Assembly: GCF_000498755.1 (NCBI RefSeq)
Contig: NZ_AXUS01000020.1
Location: 1-64,000 of the forward strand
From: Clostridioides mangenotii TR
Lineage (GTDB): Bacteria; Bacillota; Clostridia; Peptostreptococcales; Peptostreptococcaceae
Direction: 5' to 3'
Length of the DNA: 64,000 bases
The position numbers were made by a program, and so were the translations under genes. The notes under the pieces are model-generated. The model was not told the origin of the DNA, searched no databases, and saw only the letters and a program-made list of their open reading frames with translations. Of the stretch, positions 1 to 7,998 are shown piece after piece. The number at the start of each line of letters is the position of its first letter. The stretch's first letter is position 1.

Positions 1-10
1 GTTTAAACAT

Positions 11-838
11 CTATATAAAAATTTCTGGCTCACATCTCTCTCCGTACATATCCTCAAGCTCTTGCTTATGGTATAAATACCCTTCATCATTGTAATATCT
101 AGCATTTTGCGGACATTTTTTTATACAAGCTCCACATTTTATACAAATACCTGTAAAAATTCTTACATCGTCAAAGCTTATAGAATTCATCGGACAGACG
201 GAAACACATAACTTACAATCATTGCAATTATCGTTTGTAAGCGGTTTAACCTTTAAAATATTTATTGAATCCCCATATCTATCTCTAGGTTGGTAGTATC
301 CTCTATAAGGATAATCTGTACCTTTTACTGTAATTGGATCATCTAAATCATAGTAATTCAATGACTTGACCTTTTTCACAATCTTATTTGAAAAATCAAC
401 TACAAATTCATAATCTTTATTGTCAGGTCTTCTTGTTGCAAGTATTTTTGAAAAAGAATGTTCTCCAATAAATGCAGCGGCTCCAATAGTTTTAAAGTTA
501 TCTTTAACCAAAATATCTCTAAGTTCTATAAGAGCATCGTCGTAATTTCTGTTTCCGTATACTGCAATTGGAACAGCGATTGCGCCATTTCCATCAATAG
601 TCGATAGGAAATTAAGAAGTACATTAGGAACTCTTCCTGCGTATACAGGAGTGCCGAATATAACGAGATCTTCTCTTTCAAAGTTTACTCTATCGATTCG
701 CATGTTTGCTGATGTAAAATCAATTGTTTCACATATTATATCTAGAGAAGTCGCTGTATTTTCAGCAATTGCAGAAACTATCTTTTTGGTTGTACCTGTT
801 GCACTAAAATAAACTGCGCATACTCTTTTAACATTCAT
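11..838 (-). CDS. EFR1-type flavodoxin-ferredoxin fusion protein
   Basis: Electron-transfer protein of 275 aa with two modules. The N-terminal ~165 residues form a flavodoxin-like domain that opens with YFSATGTTKK (residues 10-19), the usual FMN phosphate loop, followed by FGTPVYAGRVPN near residue 62. The C-terminal third holds two [4Fe-4S] ferredoxin motifs, CNDCKLCVSVCP and CIKCGACIKKCP. This is the architecture called EFR1 in anaerobes. It is cytosolic, with no signal peptide or membrane segment, and presumably passes electrons between flavin and clusters. No neighbour reveals its partner. AGGAGG lies 5 nt before the ATG. The stop is only 10 nt from the window edge, so an operon partner may lie outside. 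Confidence 0.85.
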   Translation of the reverse strand: MNVKRVCAVYFSATGTTKKIVSAIAENTATSLDIICETIDFTSANMRIDRVNFEREDLVIFGTPVYAGRVPNVLLNFLSTIDGNGAIAVPIAVYGNRNYDDALIELRDILVKDNFKTIGAAAFIGEHSFSKILATRRPDNKDYEFVVDFSNKIVKKVKSLNYYDLDDPITVKGTDYPYRGYYQPRDRYGDSINILKVKPLTNDNCNDCKLCVSVCPMNSISFDDVRIFTGICIKCGACIKKCPQNARYYNDEGYLYHKQELEDMYGERCEPEIFI

Positions 839-1075
839 ATAGGCCTCCTAAAATTATAAATAAGATCAAATTCGATTTTATCGTTAAATTAAAAACTATT
901 TTGATGAGAGTATATCATATATTGGTTTAAAATTCAGCTTCAATAAAAGTAACCTGATTATACAATATATAATAATGACAGACTTAGTATATGGATCTAT
1001 ACGTAAAGTCGAAGAGAAAATACTGAAAGCATATTGCAAATTATGAATGGGTTAGGGGATCCAGTGAAATAATAA

Positions 1076-1189
1076 TTAGACTATAAGAAATTACAATTAG
1101 CTTTTATCAGCTCTAATCTGATGTTATTTGGAATACAAATTATTGACGAAAAAGATAGTAGATGTATAATCGATGTAAGAAATGAATAA
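1076..1189 (+). pseudogene. 3' coding remnant, unknown protein
   Basis: An open stretch of 37 codons without a start codon, preceded in frame by two consecutive stops. The translation includes AFISSNLMLFGIQIIDEKD and ends in IIDVRNE. The amino-acid composition looks protein-like rather than random, so this is probably the tail of a decayed gene. I do not recognise the family. Confidence 0.35.
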
Positions 1190-1193
1190 AAAA

Positions 1194-1293
1194 AGGACTA
1201 CAACTAAAGCAGATTAGATGTTGATCCTTATAAATGATACAAACTATTTATCAGAAGCATCCGAATTGCCTTTCGGGTGCTTCGATATTTTTT
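1194..1293 (+). ncRNA. Putative structured RNA, solo copy of the 24.2-kb antitoxin-like RNA
   Basis: About 100 nt that align along their whole length with 24223-24326. Shared blocks are the 5' AGGA..ACA.CTAAA, TTAG.TGT, CTTATA..TGATA.AAACT and CAGAA.CATCCGAA. A 5' stem (1200-1207 with 1214-1221, one mismatch) is followed by a 12-bp terminator hairpin, GAAGCATCCGAA (1254-1265) with TTCGGGTGCTTC (1272-1283), one G-U pair, then a T-rich tail to 1293. Read on the - strand, the hairpin still encodes KHPKGNSDASDK and a stop, matching the C-terminus of the small protein at 24274-24447. The rest of that protein is not recoverable here, so this is either a solo RNA or a relic of a lost toxin locus. 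Confidence 0.5.
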
Positions 1294-1683
1294 GTACTAT
1301 ATTTTTAGATAGTATCAGAAGTAGATAAGATTTTCGCTGATTGGGAAATCATTTTTTGGACCGCTTTTATAAAAATAGATTTATTTATTAATAAAAAATT
1401 TCTACATGTAAATAATTACCAAATCTTTTTTTATATATTTATATAGTTACTATTGGAGAAATAAAAAAAAGTGAAATTTTTTTAAAAAGCGACAAATTAA
1501 TACAAGTATTGATATTACTAGCTTTGAAAAATATTGAAAATACTTATTTATATTATAAAAAACATTAACAATATACAAATAGATTAAAGCTATAAAACAA
1601 ATCAAATATATAGAAAATTGCTATAATTAGTATCTTTTATGTTGTGATATTATTATATGGCAGTCATTTAAGGAGGATTTAAT

Positions 1684-2646
1684 ATGATAAAAATTGCAGC
1701 CTTAAAAAAATCATATGATAAAGATGTAATTCTTGAAAATATCAACCTTAACATAGAAAAGGGAGATATATATGGACTTGTTGGAGCGAGTGGAGCTGGT
1801 AAATCAACTCTGCTTAGATGTATAAATGGTTTAGTAGATTACGATAGTGGAAGTCTTGTAGTCAATGGCGTTGATTTAAAGAAATTAAATAATGAAGAGT
1901 TGATGGAGTTTAGAAAGAATATCGGAATGGTATTTCAGCAATTTTCGCTGTTAGAAAGATTAACGGTATATGAAAATGTTGATCTTCCAATGAAGTGTTG
2001 TAAGTACAGCAAAGAGGATAGAAAAAAGAAAGTTAATGAACTTTTAGACTTGGTCGGTTTGTTTGATAAAAAGGATAGCAGACCAGGAGAATTGAGTGGA
2101 GGTCAAAAACAAAGGGTAGCGATTGCCCGAGCTTTAACCCTAGATCCTAAGATACTTTTATTCGATGAAGCTACATCAGCGCTTGATCCTAACACTGCAA
2201 ATTCTATACTCCAATTGGTTCGTAAAATAAATGAAGAGTTTGGACTAACTGTTATTGTCGTGGCCCATCAAATGGAAGTAGTTAGAAAAGTATGCAATAA
2301 AATGGCGCTTCTAAAGGGTGGAGAGCTTATTGCAAATGGTGAGGTAACGGATATATTTATGAATGAGCCAGAGGAGCTTAGAGAGCTATTAGGTAAAGAC
2401 ACTGATGAAGTTCTTCCAAGTGACGGAGCGAACATAAAGATAGTAATCAAAAATCCAGAAGATAAGTATATTATTTCGGATATAACAAGAGATACAAATA
2501 TCAGATGTAAAATTGTATGGGGAGGTATGGATAAGTACAGAGATGAAGTCAATGGATCATTTATAATAAACTTGGCTTTGAAAGATATGAATAAATTGAA
2601 GAAATACCTTGAAGACAAAGGAATACAATTTGATGAAGCAATATAG
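1684..2646 (+). CDS. metN: Methionine ABC transporter ATP-binding protein MetN
   Basis: ATPase of the methionine-uptake ABC importer, 320 aa. Walker A GASGAGKST is at residues 34-42, followed by the Q-loop, signature LSGGQKQRVAIARAL and Walker B ILLFDEATSALD. After ~residue 245 comes the C-terminal NIL (ferredoxin-like) domain, which binds methionine and mediates transinhibition in MetN proteins. The start has AAGGAGG 7 nt upstream. It is the first gene of an operon with metQ, metI and a DUF169 gene. No SAM riboswitch is recognisable upstream, so regulation is not explained by the sequence I can read. Confidence 0.93.
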   Translation: MIKIAALKKSYDKDVILENINLNIEKGDIYGLVGASGAGKSTLLRCINGLVDYDSGSLVVNGVDLKKLNNEELMEFRKNIGMVFQQFSLLERLTVYENVDLPMKCCKYSKEDRKKKVNELLDLVGLFDKKDSRPGELSGGQKQRVAIARALTLDPKILLFDEATSALDPNTANSILQLVRKINEEFGLTVIVVAHQMEVVRKVCNKMALLKGGELIANGEVTDIFMNEPEELRELLGKDTDEVLPSDGANIKIVIKNPEDKYIISDITRDTNIRCKIVWGGMDKYRDEVNGSFIINLALKDMNKLKKYLEDKGIQFDEAI

Positions 2647-2688
2647 AAGTACAAAATAAATTATCAAAAGGGATAGGAGCAAAATAAT

Positions 2689-3492
2689 ATGAAAAAAAGA
2701 TTAAGTTTAGTTTTAACACTTGTACTTGCTTTAGCAGTAATGGTAACTGCAACAGCTTGTGGTAAAAAAGAAGAAGAGAAGATAACATTAGGTTCAATGA
2801 GCACAACAGAGCCAATAGTAGTAAAAATAAAAGAGCACCTAAACAATGAAGGATACAATGCAGAGACAGTTTTATTTGATGCAAATAATGCAGCTGCAAT
2901 AGCGGCTAAAGATGGAGATTTATCAGGATTTGTACACAACCATAAACCTTGGATAGATACATTCAATAAAGAAAACAACTCTAAACTTACAGTAGTTGAT
3001 CCACACTTAGCATACTATAGATTTGCGATGTATTCATCAAAATATAAAAATATAAATGAATTTTCGGATAATATGACAATAGGTATAGCGAATGACCCTA
3101 CAAATACTGAAAACTCTCTTAAATTCTTAGAAAATTTAGGGCTATTAAAACTAGGAGAGAAAAAAGGTGAGTTTTATACAATTTTAGATATCAAAGAAAA
3201 TCCTAAAAATATTAAATTCTATGAAACTGATGTAGCAACAATAGCTAGAAGTATTAACGATGTAGATGCAGTAATTTCACCAGCAATAAGAATACAACAA
3301 GCAGGATTAGATCCAAATAATTTTATAGAGGAAGATAAAACTTCTAAAGATTTCCCAGTTGGTCTGACTGTTAATGAAGAAGACAAAGATAAAGATTGGG
3401 TTAAAGAAGCTCAGAAATATATTTCTACCGATGAATTTAGAACTTGGCTTGAAAATGAGTACAACGGAACATTAGTACAATATAAAAAGTAG
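2689..3492 (+). CDS. metQ: Methionine-binding lipoprotein MetQ
   Basis: Substrate-binding lipoprotein of the MetNIQ importer, NlpA family, 267 aa, the usual family length. The N-terminus is a lipoprotein signal with hydrophobic core and lipobox ATAC at ~22-25, so the mature protein is anchored through Cys outside the membrane. TLGSMSTTEPIVVKIKEHL and DGDLSGFVHNHKPWIDTFN are typical NlpA segments. It lies 42 nt after metN with its own AGGAG site. The order N-Q-I differs from the common metN-metI-metQ order. Ligand is L- or D-methionine by family; related NlpA proteins bind other amino acids. Confidence 0.9.
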   Translation: MKKRLSLVLTLVLALAVMVTATACGKKEEEKITLGSMSTTEPIVVKIKEHLNNEGYNAETVLFDANNAAAIAAKDGDLSGFVHNHKPWIDTFNKENNSKLTVVDPHLAYYRFAMYSSKYKNINEFSDNMTIGIANDPTNTENSLKFLENLGLLKLGEKKGEFYTILDIKENPKNIKFYETDVATIARSINDVDAVISPAIRIQQAGLDPNNFIEEDKTSKDFPVGLTVNEEDKDKDWVKEAQKYISTDEFRTWLENEYNGTLVQYKK

Positions 3493-3561
3493 ATTTTTAA
3501 GTACATACCAATTATTCTATTGGTAAACTTAGAAATATTGTGAGGGTTAGGAGTGGTAAAG

Positions 3562-4230
3562 TTGAGTAAAATGGAACTTTGGATAGATTATACAGAAAAG
3601 ATAATTTTACCATCGGTTGGAGCTACTATAAGAATGACTTTGATATCTATGGTGCTAGCATGTATTTTTGGTTTCCTGTTATCAATAGTTTTAGTGCTTT
3701 ACGGGCCAAATAATGGACTTAAACCTAGACCAAAAGTGTACAAGATTCTAGATTTTATAATTAATATAATTAGGGCATTTCCAATAATAATTTTAATTGT
3801 AGCTATATCTCCAATTACAAAGATTCTAGTTGGAACTACTATTGGAGAAAAAGCGGCAATTTTTCCACTGACAATAGCGGCAATTCCTTTTATTGCGAGG
3901 GTTATTGAAAACTGTCTTCTTGAAGTTGACAAGCAGCTTATAGAAGTTGCAAAATCATTTGGGGCAAGTAATCTACAAATTGTAGTGCATTACATGATTA
4001 AGGAATCACTGCCAGCAATTCTTTCGGGAATTACCTTATGTACGATTAACTTCCTTACAGCAACCACATTAGCAGGTGCAGTGGGAGCAGGAGGACTGGG
4101 ATCAGTGGCTCTAAATTATGGATACCAAAGTTTTAACAACTTCATATTGTATTTTTCAGTGTTTATTATCTTGATTCTTGTGGAAGCTATTCAACTTACA
4201 GGGAATTTTGTTTATAAAAAATTAAAATAG
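3562..4230 (+). CDS. metI: Methionine ABC transporter permease MetI
   Basis: Integral membrane permease, ~222 aa with about five transmembrane segments and the BPD-type permease EAA-like loop around EVAKSFGASNLQIVVHYMIKES. SFLTATTLAGAVGAGGLGSVALNYGY-like sequence near the C-terminus is characteristic of MetI. An in-frame GTG at 3553 overlaps the ribosome binding site GTTAGGAG; TTG at 3562 sits 8 nt from it and is the better start, with ATG 3571 as the alternative. It pairs with MetN and lipoprotein MetQ upstream and is followed 8 nt later by the DUF169 gene, which suggests a shared transcript. Confidence 0.9.
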   Translation: MSKMELWIDYTEKIILPSVGATIRMTLISMVLACIFGFLLSIVLVLYGPNNGLKPRPKVYKILDFIINIIRAFPIIILIVAISPITKILVGTTIGEKAAIFPLTIAAIPFIARVIENCLLEVDKQLIEVAKSFGASNLQIVVHYMIKESLPAILSGITLCTINFLTATTLAGAVGAGGLGSVALNYGYQSFNNFILYFSVFIILILVEAIQLTGNFVYKKLK

Positions 4231-4238
4231 GTGATGTT

Positions 4239-5045
4239 ATGAGTATAGAAGAGAGAACGAAACTATTATCTTCGCTATTAGATTTAGAAAGAGCTCCTAT
4301 AGGAGTAAAATTCTTAGTCAATGAAGATGATTACAATAATTTTGAATGTGATGAAGTAAAAGGTAGAATGACTTACTGCCTTATGGTAAAAAAAGCTATA
4401 ACTTCAGGACAAATGATGAAGGCTACAATCAAGAATATAAATTGTCCTGGAGCAGCTAGAGCTTTAGGTTTGATGGAGATATCAGATGATTTCAAGTCGG
4501 GAGAATACGGAAGGAATTTAAAGATATACAAAAACTTACTGATAAGCAAAAAAGTAGCGAATGAAATAGTTTTTTGCAATCACAAGGTAAGAGGATTTGC
4601 AGTTGGTCCGCTATCTGAATTTAAAGACGATCCCGATGTTGTACTTATGGTTGTAACACCGTACAAAGCGATGAGAATTGTACAAGCTCACACATATAAC
4701 GATGGAATTCAAAATAACTTCACTATCTCAGGAAATCAGGCGTACTGTTCTGAACTTACAGCAATTCCTTATGAAAAGAATACTATAAACCTATCATTAT
4801 TCTGTTCAGGAACTAGAGCTGTAGGTGGATGGGGCGAAGGCGAGATGGGAGTAGGTTTCCCATTCCATTTCCTAGACGATATAATCGAAGGGGTAGTAGG
4901 AACCCTTAATGCTGTTGAACCTAACAGTAAGAAAGAAGTCATAAGCAAGAATCTTGATGATAATGATGTTAATTCCGACGGGATAGATATTAGGCTAAAT
5001 GAAAATTACTACAGAAATGTTTATACGTTAAAGAAGGACGAGTAA
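4239..5045 (+). CDS. DUF169 family protein
   Basis: 268-aa cytosolic protein of the DUF169 family. Conserved features are APIGVKF near the N-terminus, CLMVKKAITSG and a Cys-Pro-Gly-Ala block (NCPGAARALG) in the first third, and a second Cys-containing segment around YCSELTAIPYEKN and FCSGTRAVGGWGEGEMGVGFPF. Conserved cysteines hint at metal or cluster binding, but the function is unknown. It begins 8 nt after metI, so it is probably co-transcribed with the methionine transporter. It is followed by a clear terminator at 5137. A link to sulfur amino-acid metabolism is only an inference from context. Confidence 0.8.
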   Translation: MSIEERTKLLSSLLDLERAPIGVKFLVNEDDYNNFECDEVKGRMTYCLMVKKAITSGQMMKATIKNINCPGAARALGLMEISDDFKSGEYGRNLKIYKNLLISKKVANEIVFCNHKVRGFAVGPLSEFKDDPDVVLMVVTPYKAMRIVQAHTYNDGIQNNFTISGNQAYCSELTAIPYEKNTINLSLFCSGTRAVGGWGEGEMGVGFPFHFLDDIIEGVVGTLNAVEPNSKKEVISKNLDDNDVNSDGIDIRLNENYYRNVYTLKKDE

Positions 5046-5136
5046 GTTAAAAAGAAGAATGTTTAACTGTAAAAGAGTATATATAGTTATGAGAGTTATT
5101 AGATTATGAAGTTATAAATATATTTGATTTTATAGT

Positions 5137-5176
5137 AAAGACCTAGAGAAAAGTTACTTTTTTCTAGGTCTTTTTG
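5137..5176 (+). terminator. Rho-independent terminator of the metNQI-DUF169 operon
   Basis: AAAGACCTAGA (5137-5147) pairs perfectly with TCTAGGTCTTT (5163-5173), with extra A/T pairs inside the loop and a T run to 5175. Confidence 0.85.
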
Positions 5177-5279
5177 CTCGAGTTTAAAATAATACAAAAA
5201 TAAATTCAAATATACTGTATTGATATGACTAGATATGTTATTGTACTATAAATAAACAAAATATATTGGTGGTGAGATT

Positions 5280-5866
5280 ATGAAAATAGTGTGTCTAGGC
5301 GATAGTTTAACCTATGGTTATGGAGTCAAAAGATCTGAATCTTGGTGTAGAAAATTAGAAGAAAAATTAAACGCTACGGTTGTCAATAAAGGAATTAATG
5401 GAGATACTACATCAGGTATGCTTGCGCGTTTCGAAAGGGATGTATTAACTGAAAAACCAGATATTCTGTTGCTTATAGGGGGAACAAACGATATTTTTCT
5501 CAGTGAAAAGACAGATATAGCCAAAAATAATATAGTTGCAATAGTGCAACAATCGTTGTCTGTTGGGATTTTACCTATAATAGGAGCTCCTACTCCCATG
5601 CATGAAGAGCTAGTTGAAGGAAAATGGAAGTTGTACATGGAAAATACTAATATAGTAGATACGCTGAAACAATATCACGAGTGGTTGAACTTATATTCTA
5701 TTACTTATGATGTTAAGCTTATCGATTTTTATACTGAGTTTTGTAGCGATAATATATTTCAAGATAAACTCAAGTACTATCTAGATGGGATACATTTAAC
5801 GGGAGAAGGCAACAGTTTAATTGCGACATAATTTACAAAAAGCTTGGGGAGTTTGATATTTTATAA
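5280..5866 (+). CDS. SGNH/GDSL-family esterase or lysophospholipase (apparent frameshift)
   Basis: Hydrolase of the SGNH/GDSL family. Block I is CLGDSLTYGYG (catalytic Ser), the Gly block is around NKGINGDTTSGM, block III is LLIGGTNDIF, and the Asp-His pair is DGIHLTGEG near the C-terminus. The reading frame hits a stop at 5829 directly after LIAT. Adding one G at 5823-5825 restores LIADIIYKKLGEFDIL with a stop at 5864-5866, the normal end for this family (~195 aa). No signal peptide is seen, so it is probably cytosolic, TesA-like. The substrate is unknown. It stands alone between a terminator and the lipoate genes. Confidence 0.8.
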
Positions 5867-5998
5867 TAGAGAGATAAATATATTTATAATAATCAATATC
5901 AAAGTATACAACATTAAAAGTATATAAATATATAAAGTATATCAACATCGACAAGCAATTTATAATACATAGCTTTTGTAGGGATGAGGAGGATGTAA

Positions 5999-6886
5999 AT
6001 GAGCAATGCAAATATTAAAAGAAGAAAACCTGAGTGGCTTAGAGTGAAATACAATCATAATTCAATACGCCATGTAAGTAGTCTAATGAATCAATTATCG
6101 CTTAATACTGTATGCAAAGAGGCAAACTGTCCAAATATGGGAGAATGCTATAACAAAAACACAGCTACATTTATGATTTTGGGAAGCCAGTGTACTAGAA
6201 ATTGTAGGTTTTGCAATGTAGTTCACGATCTACCTGAAGAAGTAGATCCTATGGAGCCAATTCATGTAGCAGAAGCTGTAGAAAAATTAAATTTAAAGCA
6301 TGTAGTTGTAACGAGTGTTACAAGGGATGATTTGGAGTTCGGCGGTGCAGAGCAATTTGTTAAAGTAATAGAAGAAGTTAGGAAACTATGTCCAGATACG
6401 ACTATAGAGGTATTAATACCCGATTTAAAAGGTGATAGAGAAAGTTTGGATATGATTATTGATGCAAAGCCAGATGTACTTAATCACAATGTTGAAACCG
6501 TTAAAAGTCTATACGATACAGTCCGTCCAGAGGCTGACTATAAAAGATCTCTGTTTGTGCTAGATTACGTTAAAAATAAAGATCCACATATGCTTACTAA
6601 AACAGGATTTATGGTAGGTCTTGGGGAAAAGGATGATGAAGTTTACGAACTTATGGATGATATACTTCAAACTGGCTGCGATATACTTACGGTTGGTCAG
6701 TATTTACAACCATCATCAAAACATATAGACTTAGTTGAATACATTACTCCAGAGAAATTTGATATATATAAAACTGAAGCTTTGGATAAAGGATTTAAAT
6801 TTGTTGCGAGTAGCCCGCTAGTTAGGAGCTCGTATAATGCCGCTGAAGCGCTTGATATTAGGAAGAAAGAGGAGAGTACTATATGA
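5999..6886 (+). CDS. lipA: Lipoyl synthase
   Basis: Radical-SAM enzyme that inserts two sulfurs into protein-bound octanoyl groups to make the lipoyl cofactor. The N-terminal auxiliary cluster motif CKEANCPNMGEC and the radical-SAM motif CTRNCRFCNV are both intact. The C-terminal SSPLVRSSYNA matches LipA. At 295 aa it is full length. GAGGAGG precedes the ATG. Its stop overlaps the start of the lipoate ligase by 4 nt (ATGA), so the two are translationally coupled. No lipoate-dependent dehydrogenase or glycine-cleavage gene lies in the window. Confidence 0.95.
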   Translation: MSNANIKRRKPEWLRVKYNHNSIRHVSSLMNQLSLNTVCKEANCPNMGECYNKNTATFMILGSQCTRNCRFCNVVHDLPEEVDPMEPIHVAEAVEKLNLKHVVVTSVTRDDLEFGGAEQFVKVIEEVRKLCPDTTIEVLIPDLKGDRESLDMIIDAKPDVLNHNVETVKSLYDTVRPEADYKRSLFVLDYVKNKDPHMLTKTGFMVGLGEKDDEVYELMDDILQTGCDILTVGQYLQPSSKHIDLVEYITPEKFDIYKTEALDKGFKFVASSPLVRSSYNAAEALDIRKKEESTI

Positions 6887-7869
6887 TTTATGTTCCATGT
6901 GATTCATTAGATCCTTACTACAACTTTGCTCTTGAGGAACACCTAGCATTAAGCGAAAAAATAGACTTTCCCGCTTTGTTTATGTTTTGGAGAACCGATC
7001 CTACTATTATGATAGGGCGATTTCAAAACACTATGGAGGAAATAAACAACGATTACATAGAAAAAAATAGTATACAAGTTGTAAGAAGAAATTCAGGTGG
7101 TGGTGCTATTTACACAGATCCTGGAATATGGCAGTTCTCTTTTATTATAAAAGATTATGAAAGGGATAAAATAGATTTTAAAGGTTTTGTAGATCCTGTT
7201 ATTAAAGCTCTTAAAAAAATCGGTGTAAATGCAGAGCTTACAGGTAGAAATGATCTTTTAGTTGATGGAAAGAAAATATGTGGAAATGCTCAATTTATGA
7301 AGTCTAAAAGCATGGTACATCACGGATCTATACTATTTGATGCCAATATCGGCAACATGACTTCTGGGCTTAGAGTATCAGAAGAAAAGATTAAATCTAA
7401 AGGTGTTAAATCGATTAGCTCTAGAGTTGCAAACATATCTGACTGTATTAATTCACAGTTAACTGTGGATGAATTTAGATCGGTTATGCTAGATGAACTA
7501 TTAGACGATGATTATAAAGTATATCATTTATCTGAAGAGGATAAATTAGCTATAAAACATTTATACGATAGTAAATTTAATACATGGGATTGGAACTATG
7601 GAAAATCGCCAGAGTTCACAATATCCAAATCAAAGAGATATGCAGGCGGAAAAATCGTATTCAATTTAAACATTGTAGACGGAATAATAAAAGATTGTAA
7701 AATATATGGAGATTTCTTTTCGCTTAAAAATGTCGGCAATTTAGAAGAAGGTTTAGTCGGAATTAAGTATAGAAAAAATGAATTAAAACAAAGATTTGAC
7801 GAACTAGATGCTGGATCTTATATTCACAGTACTGGAAGAGATGATTTATTGGATTGTTTAATCGATTAA
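6883..7869 (+). CDS. lplA: Lipoate-protein ligase A
   Basis: Ligase that attaches lipoate (or octanoate) to lipoyl domains through an acyl-AMP intermediate, 328 aa. The catalytic domain shows RRNSGGGAIYTDPG, the lipoate-binding RRxxGGGxV-type motif, and DGKKICGNAQF with the conserved Lys. The C-terminal ~85 residues form the small accessory domain of bacterial LplA. It overlaps lipA by 4 nt and ends just before a strong bidirectional terminator. Having ligase next to synthase suggests it could charge scavenged lipoate or octanoate for LipA to finish. Confidence 0.92.
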   Translation: MIYVPCDSLDPYYNFALEEHLALSEKIDFPALFMFWRTDPTIMIGRFQNTMEEINNDYIEKNSIQVVRRNSGGGAIYTDPGIWQFSFIIKDYERDKIDFKGFVDPVIKALKKIGVNAELTGRNDLLVDGKKICGNAQFMKSKSMVHHGSILFDANIGNMTSGLRVSEEKIKSKGVKSISSRVANISDCINSQLTVDEFRSVMLDELLDDDYKVYHLSEEDKLAIKHLYDSKFNTWDWNYGKSPEFTISKSKRYAGGKIVFNLNIVDGIIKDCKIYGDFFSLKNVGNLEEGLVGIKYRKNELKQRFDELDAGSYIHSTGRDDLLDCLID

Positions 7870-7940
7870 TTATAATTTTCGTATCTATTATAATTCTAGT
7901 TAACATTAAAAATGAAAAGAATATTTTATAAGCTAACTAT

Positions 7941-7983
7941 AAAAAGTGCCAGAAAACAAATCTGTTTTACTGGCACTTTTATG
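7941..7983. terminator. Bidirectional terminator between lplA and the APC permease
   Basis: AAAAGTGCCAG pairs perfectly with CTGGCACTTTT, extended inward by AAACA/TGTTT. There is an A tract on the left and a T tract on the right. It separates convergent genes. Confidence 0.85.
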
Positions 7984-7998
7984 TTTATATTTTAATAC

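Larger units (their letters stand above)
839..1683. other. Long AT-rich intergenic region with decayed sequence
   Basis: No intact gene is visible in this 845-bp gap. It holds a short coding remnant on the + strand (1076-1189), a structured RNA/terminator unit (1194-1293) that is homologous to one at 24.2 kb, and AT-rich sequence leading into metN. I looked for an S-box or T-box ahead of metN and saw neither. Confidence 0.6.

Noticed and set aside
1300-1683. S-box or T-box ahead of metN
   Set aside because: No GC-rich SAM riboswitch core, no TGGNACCGCG and no terminator in the leader.
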